64,000 nt of DNA from Roseimicrobium sp. ORNL1. GTDB taxonomy: Bacteria; Verrucomicrobiota; Verrucomicrobiia; Verrucomicrobiales; Verrucomicrobiaceae. Of this stretch, positions 9,154 to 17,462 are shown one piece after another; positions within the stretch are counted from its first letter, which is position 1, and the number at the start of each line of letters is the position of its first letter. The notes beneath the pieces were generated by a model. It did not search any database and was not told where the DNA came from. It saw only the letters and a list, made by a program, of their open reading frames with translations. The stretch is taken from assembly GCF_011044495.1 (NCBI RefSeq), contig NZ_CP049143.1, positions 3,534,001 through 3,598,000 of the forward strand, in the 5' to 3' direction. Made by a program: the position numbers and the translations under genes.

Positions 9154-9322
9154 GCAAAGGAGCGCGGACACTCTTGTCCGCAGCCCCTGACGAACTACCA
9201 TCTTTCATCTGGCAGGCGAGGCCACCTTCTACCAGCTGCTCCAGAGGCGTCACTAGTAGCTTCCACATGGTAGAGGTCGCTACGCAACAGAACGGCGGAC
9301 AACAGTGTCCACGCTCCTTTGC
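9154..9322. mobile_element. MITE-like element with 28-bp inverted ends
   Basis: The left end at 9154-9181 and the right end at 9295-9322 are near-perfect inverted complements over 28 bases with two mismatches. Each end also folds on itself (GCGGACA / TGTCCGC at 9164-9181, with one mismatch in the right copy). The 113-base interior has no coding potential. It carries a shorter inverted match (CTACCAT near 9197 and ATGGTAG near 9267). It sits between two convergent genes. The shape fits a small non-autonomous transposon or a paired REP element. No target duplication is obvious. Confidence 0.6.
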
Positions 9323-9372
9323 GCAACCGCTCGTCTTCTACATAAAAACCTTCTTTTAACTGTTTGATGGTA

Positions 9373-12144
9373 CTAGAGGTGAGTCTTGCTGGTAGTCCTC
9401 TGCAGCACTTGCCTTTCGCTATCCACCTTCTCTGACTTGGAAGAGGAGGAGAAGGACTCGCGGGTCTTGGGACCTTTGACGTGGCCGTCGACTTCCTGGC
9501 TGTCGTCGAGTTTCACCTTGCTTCCGCGCTTCTCCTTTTCGCCCCCCAGATCGTCACGCACAGAGGAAGTCCGCTTCGGACCGGACTGGTCATCTCGTTG
9601 GATCGAACTCGAGCTGCCATCCCGCGACATGTCGAGCTGTCCGTCTCTGGAAGAGACGAGGACATTATTGTCTCTTGATGAAGTAAGATCCTTTTCGAGG
9701 GACTGGCCCTTCTCCACCTTCACCCCGTCCACTCCCTGGCTGAGGTTTTTCTCCACAGCAGGTTTCTCTTCCTTGGTGGCGCTGTAGATCTTTTTACTCA
9801 GGAACTTGAGACCGTCTGACTGGTTCTTGCTCGTGTCGCGATAGAGCTCGACCGCTTCTTCGGCTTTCAGTCCCACGCCGAGCTTGGCCATGAGACCCAC
9901 GGCACTGTCCACGGGCACCTTTTGAGCCTCGGTCTTCAAGTACTGTTCCATGGCTTCCTTGGTGATGGGCTGGTCACCCAAGTGCGCCTTCACCTCCGCT
10001 TTGAAGCGTTCCAGCAGGGCTTCTGTGGTGACGCCAGTGTCGCGAGCCAGAAGCTTTTTACACGCGTAGGCATTAAGCTGATCCATGGTGAGGTCACCCT
10101 TCTTGATGTCCAGATCAGGATTCTCCTGCTTCATGGCCTTCAGGCATTTCTCCGCCACCTTATCGAGCGTTTTGATCTGTTTCTTGGAGAGTGCGTTCTC
10201 CTCTTTCAGTTCGCTGAGCGTCTTGCCGCCATCCTCCTTGTTGGTGATCGAAATGGTCTCGCGCAATGCTTCCTTGATGGCCTGGCTGTTTAAGTGTCGG
10301 ACGAGCTTGTAGACCCCGTATCCGACCGCAGCGGCCGCAGCCGCCCCGGCCAGGGCCCAGCCCACGGGGGTGAGTATCGAAGCGGCCACCGCGACGCCCG
10401 CGACACCCGCTCCCACGATGCCGGCAATCGTGGCAGCGCCAGCGGCTGTGGTTCCAATGCCACCCATGAGCCCGAAGAAATTCTTGGTGCCACTCAACCC
10501 CTTGTCCACCGAGGTCTTCTTCTGCTTGAGGCGAATACGTTCAGCAATGGACAGCAGTTCAGCATCATCTTGCTTGATGCCATCCTTCTGCGCGAGCGCA
10601 TCACTGGCCTTGTGTTTCAGTGACAGGGCTTTCAAGCGGTCTTCGTGGTCCTTGGCAAGGTCAATCCCGTTCACGACTGCGGTCAAAGGCCCGACCACCA
10701 CCCCAACCACACCACCTGAAAGTTTCGCGCCCTCGGAGACTACGGTGCTCACCCCGGAAGTCGCGACTGAAGTGATTCCCGCGAGCGCGCTCTCACCGTC
10801 CAGCAGGGATTTCATGAGCTTGGCACGCTCGAGCGGGACGCTGTCGTTGTATGCGTCGAGGTCCTTCTGCGCCATGCGCTGCTTGAGCTTGTCCGTCGAC
10901 AGCGACTGGGCGAGTTCCGTGCGCAGGTCCGTGAGCACCTCCTTGGATTTCTCGTAATTCGTTCTTCTTGCCTCTACCCGCTTTTCGATCTTTTCCTTTT
11001 CCGACTCGAGGCCTCTGACCTTCGCCTGGAGTTTCGGCACGTCGGACTTTGCCTGGGCGAGATCCTTCTTCAGCTTGTCGCGCTGCTCCATGAAGAAGTC
11101 GGTCCCCGTAAGCCGTGTGGGTTCTGGAGACTGCGCACGGATGTTGTTGTCGACGTCCCGGAGCTTGCCCTCGATCTTGGCGATATCCAGCTCTTTGGCG
11201 GTGATCGGCTTGCCCATTTCCTCCTCGACCTTGGCCAGTGCGGTTTTGGCCTTGGTGAGGTCCTCGTTCAGTTTGGCTTGTTGCTCCTTGTAGAAGTCCG
11301 TGCCGGTGTCGAGTACGGGAGCGTCTTTGATGTTTTCATCCAGGGCGCGAAGTTGTCCTTCGATCTTCTCGATCTGCTGCCTCAAGGGCAGGGTCCGGAT
11401 CTGCAGGTCGATTTCGAGTTTGGCGAGATCAACATCCGCGGTTCTGAGATCCTTGACCAGACGTTGCTGGACCGTCTGCAGAAAACCCGTGCCGCCGATG
11501 GAGTTTGGGTTCGGGGGGATGGGCTTGAGATTCTCCTCCAGGGCGCGGAGCTGCCCCTCGATGCGCACCACATCCTTTTCCCTCTGGGTGACCTCGTCTT
11601 GTGCCTTGGAGATTCTGGAGTTCTGGGCAGCCAGGATGCTTTCACTGATGGTGAGTGCTTTCTTGGCGCGATCGGTTTCCCCGGCCTTCCTGGCGATCAG
11701 CACCTCCAGGGACTGCTCCTTCACCTTCTGAAGTTCACCCACTTCCACGGTGCTCAGGTCCCGTTTCGCCTTGTCCACCCTCTGCTTCGCCAGGTAGATG
11801 TCCACGCCCGTCTCAAAGAGTTGGGTGACACCACCAATCACCGTGCCTGACTGCCCAAAGCTCTGGGCAGACGAACTGAGCTTGTCTGGGTCGCCTGTCT
11901 TTGAAACTGCATCTCCAATCGCCTTGTATCCTTTGCCCACGTTTTTGACCGTGGTCTTGACGTCTTTGTTGGTGATGACGGCCTTGAACCGTTCCCATTT
12001 GCTCACTGACTCCTTTTCTTTTGCGATGCGCTTCTCGACGGACTTTCCAAGACGATCCCTGGAGTCGTCGGAAAGAGTGACTGTGGACGTCTTGTAGGAG
12101 TTGGACTGCTCCTGATCGTTGTCGTTCTTGGATCCTTTGGGCAT
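9373..12144 (-). CDS. large helical-repeat protein with hydrophobic hairpins (effector- or pore-like)
   Basis: A 923-residue protein of unknown family from the ATG at 12144. The upstream in-frame stretch looks non-coding. After a polar N-terminus come three repeats of 63-66 residues starting near 195, 261 and 324, each with an IEG-LR--D/E-N-I core followed by TGT-F and a Q-KL--DL run. They are predicted helical hairpins. Two hydrophobic glycine/alanine-rich regions follow, at about 461-496 and 558-616, the second ending YGVYKLVR. The C-terminal 130 residues are Ser/Asp/Lys-rich and disordered, with SRDG and SRDN repeats. No signal peptide. Coiled coil plus hydrophobic hairpins resembles secretion translocators or pore-forming toxins. 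This is inference from shape. A small chaperone-like gene is next upstream. Confidence 0.7.
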   Translation of the reverse strand: MPKGSKNDNDQEQSNSYKTSTVTLSDDSRDRLGKSVEKRIAKEKESVSKWERFKAVITNKDVKTTVKNVGKGYKAIGDAVSKTGDPDKLSSSAQSFGQSGTVIGGVTQLFETGVDIYLAKQRVDKAKRDLSTVEVGELQKVKEQSLEVLIARKAGETDRAKKALTISESILAAQNSRISKAQDEVTQREKDVVRIEGQLRALEENLKPIPPNPNSIGGTGFLQTVQQRLVKDLRTADVDLAKLEIDLQIRTLPLRQQIEKIEGQLRALDENIKDAPVLDTGTDFYKEQQAKLNEDLTKAKTALAKVEEEMGKPITAKELDIAKIEGKLRDVDNNIRAQSPEPTRLTGTDFFMEQRDKLKKDLAQAKSDVPKLQAKVRGLESEKEKIEKRVEARRTNYEKSKEVLTDLRTELAQSLSTDKLKQRMAQKDLDAYNDSVPLERAKLMKSLLDGESALAGITSVATSGVSTVVSEGAKLSGGVVGVVVGPLTAVVNGIDLAKDHEDRLKALSLKHKASDALAQKDGIKQDDAELLSIAERIRLKQKKTSVDKGLSGTKNFFGLMGGIGTTAAGAATIAGIVGAGVAGVAVAASILTPVGWALAGAAAAAAVGYGVYKLVRHLNSQAIKEALRETISITNKEDGGKTLSELKEENALSKKQIKTLDKVAEKCLKAMKQENPDLDIKKGDLTMDQLNAYACKKLLARDTGVTTEALLERFKAEVKAHLGDQPITKEAMEQYLKTEAQKVPVDSAVGLMAKLGVGLKAEEAVELYRDTSKNQSDGLKFLSKKIYSATKEEKPAVEKNLSQGVDGVKVEKGQSLEKDLTSSRDNNVLVSSRDGQLDMSRDGSSSSIQRDDQSGPKRTSSVRDDLGGEKEKRGSKVKLDDSQEVDGHVKGPKTRESFSSSSKSEKVDSERQVLQRTTSKTHL

Positions 12145-12322
12145 GGTGGGATGCAGGGTGAATTGCCTCTGGTGGAGCTTGCTCCGGGTCAATACAGCTC
12201 CCGCGGATGCCCCTTGTATGTGTCCGCCAATACGCCCCAATGCGATCGATCCAAAATCACGTTGTTGGCACAATCGTATGCACAAACATTTAGCTGGTGC
12301 GGTCGTGTTTCTGATCTGCACG

Positions 12323-12348
12323 GAATGTGAGAACGAACCGTCACATTC
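12323..12348. promoter_or_regulatory. candidate operator: GAATGTGA-N10-TCACATTC
   Basis: A perfect 8-base inverted repeat with a 10-base spacer lies about 180 bases upstream of the repeat-protein start. It resembles a CRP/FNR-type half-site arrangement (TGTGA...TCACA), but the spacer is longer than the usual six bases. It could also be a chance hairpin. Confidence 0.3.
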
Positions 12349-12406
12349 TCTCTCGCGTACGCTCAATCTACCGTATCACGAATTGTCATGATGCCGTCGC
12401 AGCGCA

Positions 12407-12445
12407 AAAAAACGGATGATGTACCATGATAAGGTACATCATCCG
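12407..12445 (-). terminator. intrinsic terminator of the YbjN-like gene
   Basis: A perfect 13-base-pair stem (12413-12425 with 12433-12445, loop of seven) is followed on the minus strand by seven T. It sits 30 bases after the stop of the YbjN-like gene. It suggests the large downstream gene has its own promoter. Confidence 0.88.
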
Positions 12446-12474
12446 TGTGCGTCGCAGATGTGCAGGCTGGCGCG

Positions 12475-13056
12475 TTACACGTTCGTGAACAGCGCAGGAT
12501 CCCCCACGGAAGGGAGTTGCTGGCCGTTGCCCTCCATCTCACGCACGATGTCGTCGTATTTCATGGCGCCGGTGCTCAGGGCTTCGAATTGGGATGCATA
12601 GGCTCTGCAAGCGTACTCCATCGCGCTCACCACCTCCATCAGCACATTGTGCGGGATGGCACGGCTCTCGGCGGCCAGGCAGTAGCGCAGGTACACTGCT
12701 TCATCCTGCTCGCTGAGGCCGAAGGCGCCGATGGGTAGCATGCGGTTCACCAGGTTGCAGAAGCGCATCACTTCCAGGTACGCGTCGATCTGGATCCGGA
12801 AGGGCAGGATGAGCATGAACTGCGCGATGATGGCATCTTCCTCCTCTTCTTGATCGCCGAAGACCTCGGTCACATCGTTGATGAAGAATATTTCCACACC
12901 ATACTCACGGTCCGGTTGGGCTTCATCCACATGCAGCGAAATGTAGAGCCGCTCGAAGAGACTCTCGTCGCCGGCAGGTTGGTGATCGGCAAAGTACTCG
13001 AATTCCTCAAGGGGTTCGATCAGAGCTTCCAGGGGAGACTTGGTTTCTTCAGGCAT
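12475..13056 (-). CDS. YbjN / secretion-chaperone-like protein
   Basis: A 193-residue acidic protein. The N-terminal 25 residues are polar and Glu-rich. The core alternates strands and helices (LYISLHVDEA, VEIFFINDVTEVF, AQFMLILPFRI, then helical VMRFCNLVNRMLP), ending with a long helix and a disordered tail. The strand-strand-helix layout and low pI resemble YbjN domains and the related type III secretion chaperone fold. It also looks like a small cytosolic regulatory protein, so the chaperone reading is weak. The next gene on the same strand is the large repeat protein, but a strong terminator lies between them, so the pairing rests on adjacency. Start is the ATG at 13056. Confidence 0.55.
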   Translation of the reverse strand: MPEETKSPLEALIEPLEEFEYFADHQPAGDESLFERLYISLHVDEAQPDREYGVEIFFINDVTEVFGDQEEEEDAIIAQFMLILPFRIQIDAYLEVMRFCNLVNRMLPIGAFGLSEQDEAVYLRYCLAAESRAIPHNVLMEVVSAMEYACRAYASQFEALSTGAMKYDDIVREMEGNGQQLPSVGDPALFTNV

Positions 13057-13194
13057 GGCGGGAAGGGTGATAGGTTCCCCGCGCCATACGTCCGGTCTTC
13101 ATCGGGCCCAACGAACGAAATTGCCACAATGTTTTGTCCCCCGGTGGGCACGAGGGATGTGAAAACTTTGTCGCAGCAACGGTACGCGCTGACG

Positions 13195-14640
13195 TCAGCG
13201 CCCTTTGGCATTGGCTGTGGGCCAGCGCTTCTGCACTCCCCGTTGCCAGATGTAGCGCTGGAAAAGCACCTTCAGCGCCGCCGTCATGGGCACCGCCAAG
13301 ATGGCCCCCAAGAGACCGCCCATGATCAGCGACCACACAAAGACGGAAACAATGACCGTCATCGGGTGCAGGCCCACGCTGTCGCCGACAATCTTGGGCG
13401 TGATGAAGAAGCCGTCGATCTGCTGCACCACCACAAAGATGGCCGTCACTACCACAGGGAACACCCACCATGGGCTGTCCGCAGGAACGAGGTAGCTGCC
13501 GCCCTGAACGGAGGCAATGATGACTGCGGGGATCCAGCAGATGATGATGCCGAGGTAGGGGATGATGCCCAACACGCAAAGCAACAGTCCAATGAGCCAG
13601 CCGAACTTCACGCCCACAATGACCAACCCCAAGCCGGTGGCGAAGCCGTTGATGAGGCTGACGACAAGCTGACCGCGGAAGAAGGCAATCAGGTAGCGAT
13701 TGATCTCCGTCAGCGTATCGACCACGTCGTCTTTGAACTCGGAGGCGCGTAGCGGGACATAGTTGGACCAACTGTTCGCAATCTTCGGACTCTCCGTGAG
13801 AAAGTAGTAGAGGTACAGCGGAACGATGATCATCGACAGGATGAAGCCGAACACACCGAGGAAACCACCGACGCTGGATCGGACGAAGTCCCATAGCTGC
13901 TGACCCAGTTCCGGCAGCGTCTTGCCCACCCAGTCGCCGCTCAGCAGATCCTGCAGCGTGTAGGCTGACACGCCGGTCTTTGCCTCTGGCGTCGAAGCCC
14001 CGGTATGTGTGTGTGGCAGGGAGGGATCAGGCGCCGGAGAAGTGGAGGTGGCAGCACCTGGAAGAGGAGCTGTGGGAGTCTGTCCCGGCGTAACAGCGGG
14101 AGGTTGCGTCTGTGGCGTTGGTGCTTCGGGGGTGGTCGGAGGAGCCGGTGTAGTGGTGTCGGTTTCCGGGGAGGCGGGCGCCTGCCAGTGCAGCAAGTCC
14201 ACCCCATAGTCCTTGAGCCATTCGTTCCACTTCGTGGCGAAGGCGGTCACGTTCCTCTTTGCCGTACGCGTGTACTCCGGCATCTTGCCGGCGAGTTCCG
14301 CTCCCTGGTGCACGAAGGCGGGAATGATGATGAAACTGATCCCCACGATGGCTGCGATGGACACGGTGAAGACCACCCACACTGCTTTCTGCCGGGAGAG
14401 CCCCCACTGCTTGAGCTTTACCACCACGGGCTCCAGCAAATAGGCCATCACGCCCGCCACGGCGAACGGGATCAGAATCGGCTGCATGAAGGACATCACC
14501 CGCGTGATCAGCCAGATGAAGCCGACAACTAGCGCCCCAATCACTGCCACGGACAGCGCCGTGATCGCCATCCACAGGGCTTTCTTCTGGAAGGCATTCG
14601 GAACACTGGGGGTCGGGTTGCTGCTTGCCACGAGCGGCAT
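13195..14640 (-). CDS. AI-2E / PerM family membrane transporter with Pro/Thr-rich insert
   Basis: A 481-residue PerM-type permease. Members are proposed exporters or channels for small molecules, including AI-2 in TqsA; no substrate can be named here. Membrane segments lie near residues 20-45, 55-75 and 85-105, and a cluster of four to five segments fills the C-terminal 200 residues, with the typical ING-TGLGL and GIIPYLG stretches. Between about residues 150 and 225 lies an extra-membrane insert almost wholly of Pro, Thr, Ala and Ser, unusual for the family and probably extracytoplasmic and disordered. Start is taken at the ATG at 14640. An upstream in-frame stretch to 14751 is less likely to be translated. 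Confidence 0.85.
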   Translation of the reverse strand: MPLVASSNPTPSVPNAFQKKALWMAITALSVAVIGALVVGFIWLITRVMSFMQPILIPFAVAGVMAYLLEPVVVKLKQWGLSRQKAVWVVFTVSIAAIVGISFIIIPAFVHQGAELAGKMPEYTRTAKRNVTAFATKWNEWLKDYGVDLLHWQAPASPETDTTTPAPPTTPEAPTPQTQPPAVTPGQTPTAPLPGAATSTSPAPDPSLPHTHTGASTPEAKTGVSAYTLQDLLSGDWVGKTLPELGQQLWDFVRSSVGGFLGVFGFILSMIIVPLYLYYFLTESPKIANSWSNYVPLRASEFKDDVVDTLTEINRYLIAFFRGQLVVSLINGFATGLGLVIVGVKFGWLIGLLLCVLGIIPYLGIIICWIPAVIIASVQGGSYLVPADSPWWVFPVVVTAIFVVVQQIDGFFITPKIVGDSVGLHPMTVIVSVFVWSLIMGGLLGAILAVPMTAALKVLFQRYIWQRGVQKRWPTANAKGR

Positions 14641-14855
14641 GCTAGCGGGTTTTACAAGGCAAACAAGGGGGTGGTGCAAAAAAGAGGCCATGCCGAATCC
14701 AAGAGTCCCTGACATCTCCGCATCGGCGGCATTCTGACGATGTGAAGGCAAAAACGAGATTGATTTCTCTACATCTCCTGCTGCTATTTGGATGTTCAGT
14801 GAACTTGTGGCTGAACCCTCGATTCAAGCACTTCAACAAATCTCAAACATCCATC

Positions 14856-15143
14856 ATGAAACCTGTAATCGTGTTTGTGGCTCTCATGCTTTGCTTTGGT
14901 GTCCACGTGATCGCGGCACCGAAGGATTCTCAGGCAGTAAACTCGAAACGTCCCAAATGGGAATACAAGGTCGTGTCGCAAGTTGAACTCTTCGCGGCAG
15001 CGAGCGGCAAGGCTGATCCGGAAAATAGCGGCCTCAATGCACTTGGCGAAGACGGCTGGGAGCTTGTTTCAATACAACGCCTCACACACGAGTCGGGACC
15101 ATCCGACCCTCCGGTATATTACTTTAAGCGCCCGAAGGGGTAA
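14856..15143 (+). CDS. small secreted protein with DUF4177-like fold
   Basis: A 95-residue protein with an N-terminal signal peptide (MKPVIVFVALMLCFG, cleavage probable after AIAA-like residues around 20). The mature part has WEYKVVSQ followed by a helix and GEDGWELVSI, the pattern of the small DUF4177 proteins, whose function is unknown. The ATG at 14856 gives a clean signal peptide. The upstream in-frame stretch begins inside the promoter region of the divergent transporter. Stop at 15141-15143. Confidence 0.7.
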   Translation: MKPVIVFVALMLCFGVHVIAAPKDSQAVNSKRPKWEYKVVSQVELFAAASGKADPENSGLNALGEDGWELVSIQRLTHESGPSDPPVYYFKRPKG

Positions 15144-15244
15144 GCTTCGCCGAACTAACTTGTGCAGCTGCAAAGCTATTGCGTGCCCTTCACTCCTGCT
15201 GCTAGCACGGTGGTATCAGAGGGCAGGTTGGACGTGTCTCCAAT

Positions 15245-15282
15245 GCGTAAAAAAAGGCGCGACCGAAGCCGCGCCTTTCTCT
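15245..15282 (-). terminator. intrinsic terminator of icd
   Basis: A nine-base-pair GC-rich stem (15253-15261 with 15270-15278) encloses a CTTCGG-type loop and is followed on the minus strand by a run of eight T. It lies about 45 bases past the icd stop. A classic strong intrinsic terminator. Confidence 0.92.
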
Positions 15283-15322
15283 GATTGGAATACAATGCTG
15301 TCGTTGGGGCAACCCACCGCGC

Positions 15323-16576
15323 TTACATGTGCGCGATGATGTTGTCGCCGAACTCGCTGCACTTGATCTTCGTGGCACCTTCCATGAGGCGGGCGAAGTC
15401 GTAGGTCACCTTCTTGCTGCCGATGGCGCCGTTCAGGCCCTTGACGATGAGATCAGCCACGTCGTTCCAGCCCATGTAGCGGAACATCATTTCGCCGCTC
15501 AGCACCACGGAGCCGGGGTTCACCATGTCCTGGTCGGCGTACTTCGGAGCCGTGCCGTGAGTGGCTTCGAAGATGGCGTGACCGGAGATGTAGTTGATGT
15601 TGCCGCCAGGAGCGATGCCGATGCCGCCCACCTGCGCCGCGAGAGCGTCGCTGAGGTAGTCACCGTTCAGGTTCAGGGTGGCGATGACATCGAAGTCTTC
15701 CGGACGGGTCAGCACCTGCTGAAGGGTGATGTCCGCAATCGCGTCCTTGATGATGATGCCGTTGGGCAGCTTGCACCAGGGACCGCCGTCGATTTCCACC
15801 GCGCCGAATTCTTCCTTGGCCAGTTCATAACCCCAGTCGCGGAAGGCGCCTTCGGTGAACTTCATGATGTTGCCCTTGTGCACGAGGGTCACGCTCTTCT
15901 TGCCCTGCTCGATCGCGTACTTGATGGCCGCGCGCACGAGACGCTGGGTGCCGGGCTTGGACACAGGCTTGATGCCCACACCCACGCTATTGATGTCTTC
16001 CGCACCGAAGCGCACCTTCTTGAAATCCTTCGGATACTCGGCCTTGAGGAACTCGAGCACCTTGAGCGCCTCGGCGCTACCGGCCGCAAAGTCGATGCCG
16101 GCGTAGATGTCCTCGGTGTTCTCACGGAAGATGACCATGTCCACGGCTTCCGGGCGCTTCACGGGGCTGGGCACGCCGGTGAAGTACTGCACGGGGCGCA
16201 GGCACACGTAGAGGTCGAGGAGCTGGCGAAGGGCCACGTTCAGGGAGCGAATGCCACCGCCGACGGGCGTGGTGAGCGGTCCCTTGATGCCCACGAGAAA
16301 TTCCTTGAAGGCCTCCACCGTGTCATCGGGGAGCCAGTTGTCGAACTTGGTCTTGCTGGCTTCACCGGCGAAGACTTCCATCCAGGAGATCTTCTTGCTG
16401 CCACCCGAGGCCTTTTCCACTGCGGCGTCGAACACGCGCACGCTGGAAGCCCAGATGTCCCGGCCCGTGCCGTCGCCGCGGATGAAGGGGATGATGGGAT
16501 TGTTCGGGACGTTCAGCTTGCCGTTGCTGATGCTGATTTTTTCCCCGGAGGGGACGGTGCAGGTCGTGTAGGCCAT
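15323..16576 (-). CDS. icd: NADP-dependent isocitrate dehydrogenase
   Basis: A 417-residue cytoplasmic TCA-cycle enzyme that oxidatively decarboxylates isocitrate to 2-oxoglutarate. It shows the bacterial type I signature: substrate-site [12 protein letters not shown] (Ser111 is the residue that AceK phosphorylates in E. coli), the metal-binding segment NLNGDYLSD and [11 protein letters not shown], whose Lys-Tyr pair in the E. coli enzyme selects NADP. Length equals the family norm. Single gene, followed by a strong intrinsic terminator. Start ATG at 16576. No neighbour shares the pathway. Confidence 0.97.
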   Translation of the reverse strand: MAYTTCTVPSGEKISISNGKLNVPNNPIIPFIRGDGTGRDIWASSVRVFDAAVEKASGGSKKISWMEVFAGEASKTKFDNWLPDDTVEAFKEFLVGIKGPLTTPVGGGIRSLNVALRQLLDLYVCLRPVQYFTGVPSPVKRPEAVDMVIFRENTEDIYAGIDFAAGSAEALKVLEFLKAEYPKDFKKVRFGAEDINSVGVGIKPVSKPGTQRLVRAAIKYAIEQGKKSVTLVHKGNIMKFTEGAFRDWGYELAKEEFGAVEIDGGPWCKLPNGIIIKDAIADITLQQVLTRPEDFDVIATLNLNGDYLSDALAAQVGGIGIAPGGNINYISGHAIFEATHGTAPKYADQDMVNPGSVVLSGEMMFRYMGWNDVADLIVKGLNGAIGSKKVTYDFARLMEGATKIKCSEFGDNIIAHM

Positions 16577-16757
16577 GATGCGGTATAGGATCTAGCTTTG
16601 CGTGAATTCGTACAGAAAGCGGCGGGGCCGGCCGGGGAGGGGACCCCTCTGGCTCCGCAGGGGGCGCACATTAAGCAACAACCATGCTAGGGGTAAAGGG
16701 CAATCTTGATTTGGCGTGACCCGGCCCTGCGCCTGCGGCTTAGGTTGTCTTTTACGA

Positions 16758-17462
16758 ATGGTTGAACTACAGAGCGTCACGACATTTCTGATGCCTGCGC
16801 CGCCCGCCACCCCAGCCTCTCTACCGGCCTCCCTGACCGCGGCGGCGTCCTTTCCCCGGGCGGTGCTGTTCCCGGTGTTTGTCATCTCCGGCATTTCCGC
16901 CCTCATCTACCAGATGGTGTGGCAGCGCATGCTGCTGATGATTTACGGGAGCAACTCCGAATCCGTCGCCATGGTGGTGGCGGCGTTCCTCATGGGGCTG
17001 GGCATTGGCAGCCTGCTGGGCGGCTGGATCTCCCAGAATGAAAAGCTGCCACTCGTCCTTTTCTTCTCCGCGGCCGAGCTGGGTGTGGGTGTGTATGGAT
17101 TGTTCTCCGTGGCGCTCTTCCAATGGGTGGGCAGCATCACGGTGGGAGCAGGCTCCCTCATGACGGGAGCACTTTCATTCGCCCTGGTGTTCCTGCCGAC
17201 TCTGCTGATGGGTTCCACGCTGCCGCTTCTGGTGGCCCAACAAGTACGTGCCACGGGTGACGTGGGAGACTCGGTGAGCTGGCTCTATTTTGTGAATACC
17301 CTGGGCGCGGCGGTGGGGGCATTTCTCGCGGCGATGTGGCTGCTCCGCGTCACTGGGTTAAGCGGGGCAGTGCAGGTGGCGGCAGCGCTCAATGTACTGG
17401 TTTCGCTGCTGGTGCTCGTGACTTGGATGCTGCGCAGGAGGGCAGCACGCGCGGCATCATGA
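16758..17462 (+). CDS. spermidine-synthase-like membrane protein, N-terminal half
   Basis: A 234-residue integral membrane protein with about six helices. It begins with SGISALIYQMVWQRM, the hallmark opening of membrane-fused spermidine/spermine synthase-like proteins, followed by FLMGLGIGSLLGGW. It lacks the methyltransferase-like catalytic domain, which is supplied by the next gene. Its stop overlaps the start of that gene as ATGA at 17459-17462, so the two are made together, probably as halves of one membrane protein. The start is uncertain: ATG at 16758 or at 16791, neither with a clear Shine-Dalgarno. Confidence 0.8.
   Translation: MVELQSVTTFLMPAPPATPASLPASLTAAASFPRAVLFPVFVISGISALIYQMVWQRMLLMIYGSNSESVAMVVAAFLMGLGIGSLLGGWISQNEKLPLVLFFSAAELGVGVYGLFSVALFQWVGSITVGAGSLMTGALSFALVFLPTLLMGSTLPLLVAQQVRATGDVGDSVSWLYFVNTLGAAVGAFLAAMWLLRVTGLSGAVQVAAALNVLVSLLVLVTWMLRRRAARAAS

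Larger units (their letters stand above)
12145..12474. other. 330-base intergenic region: terminator plus upstream region of the repeat protein
   Basis: No gene is seen here. It holds the terminator of the upstream gene (12407-12445) and an inverted repeat at 12323-12348. The rest should contain the promoter of the minus-strand repeat-protein gene, but I could not identify convincing -35 and -10 boxes. The in-frame reading through it lacks the character of the real protein. Confidence 0.6.

Noticed and set aside
15329-16588. Open frame antisense to icd
   Set aside because: Shadow of the confidently identified isocitrate dehydrogenase. No family features.
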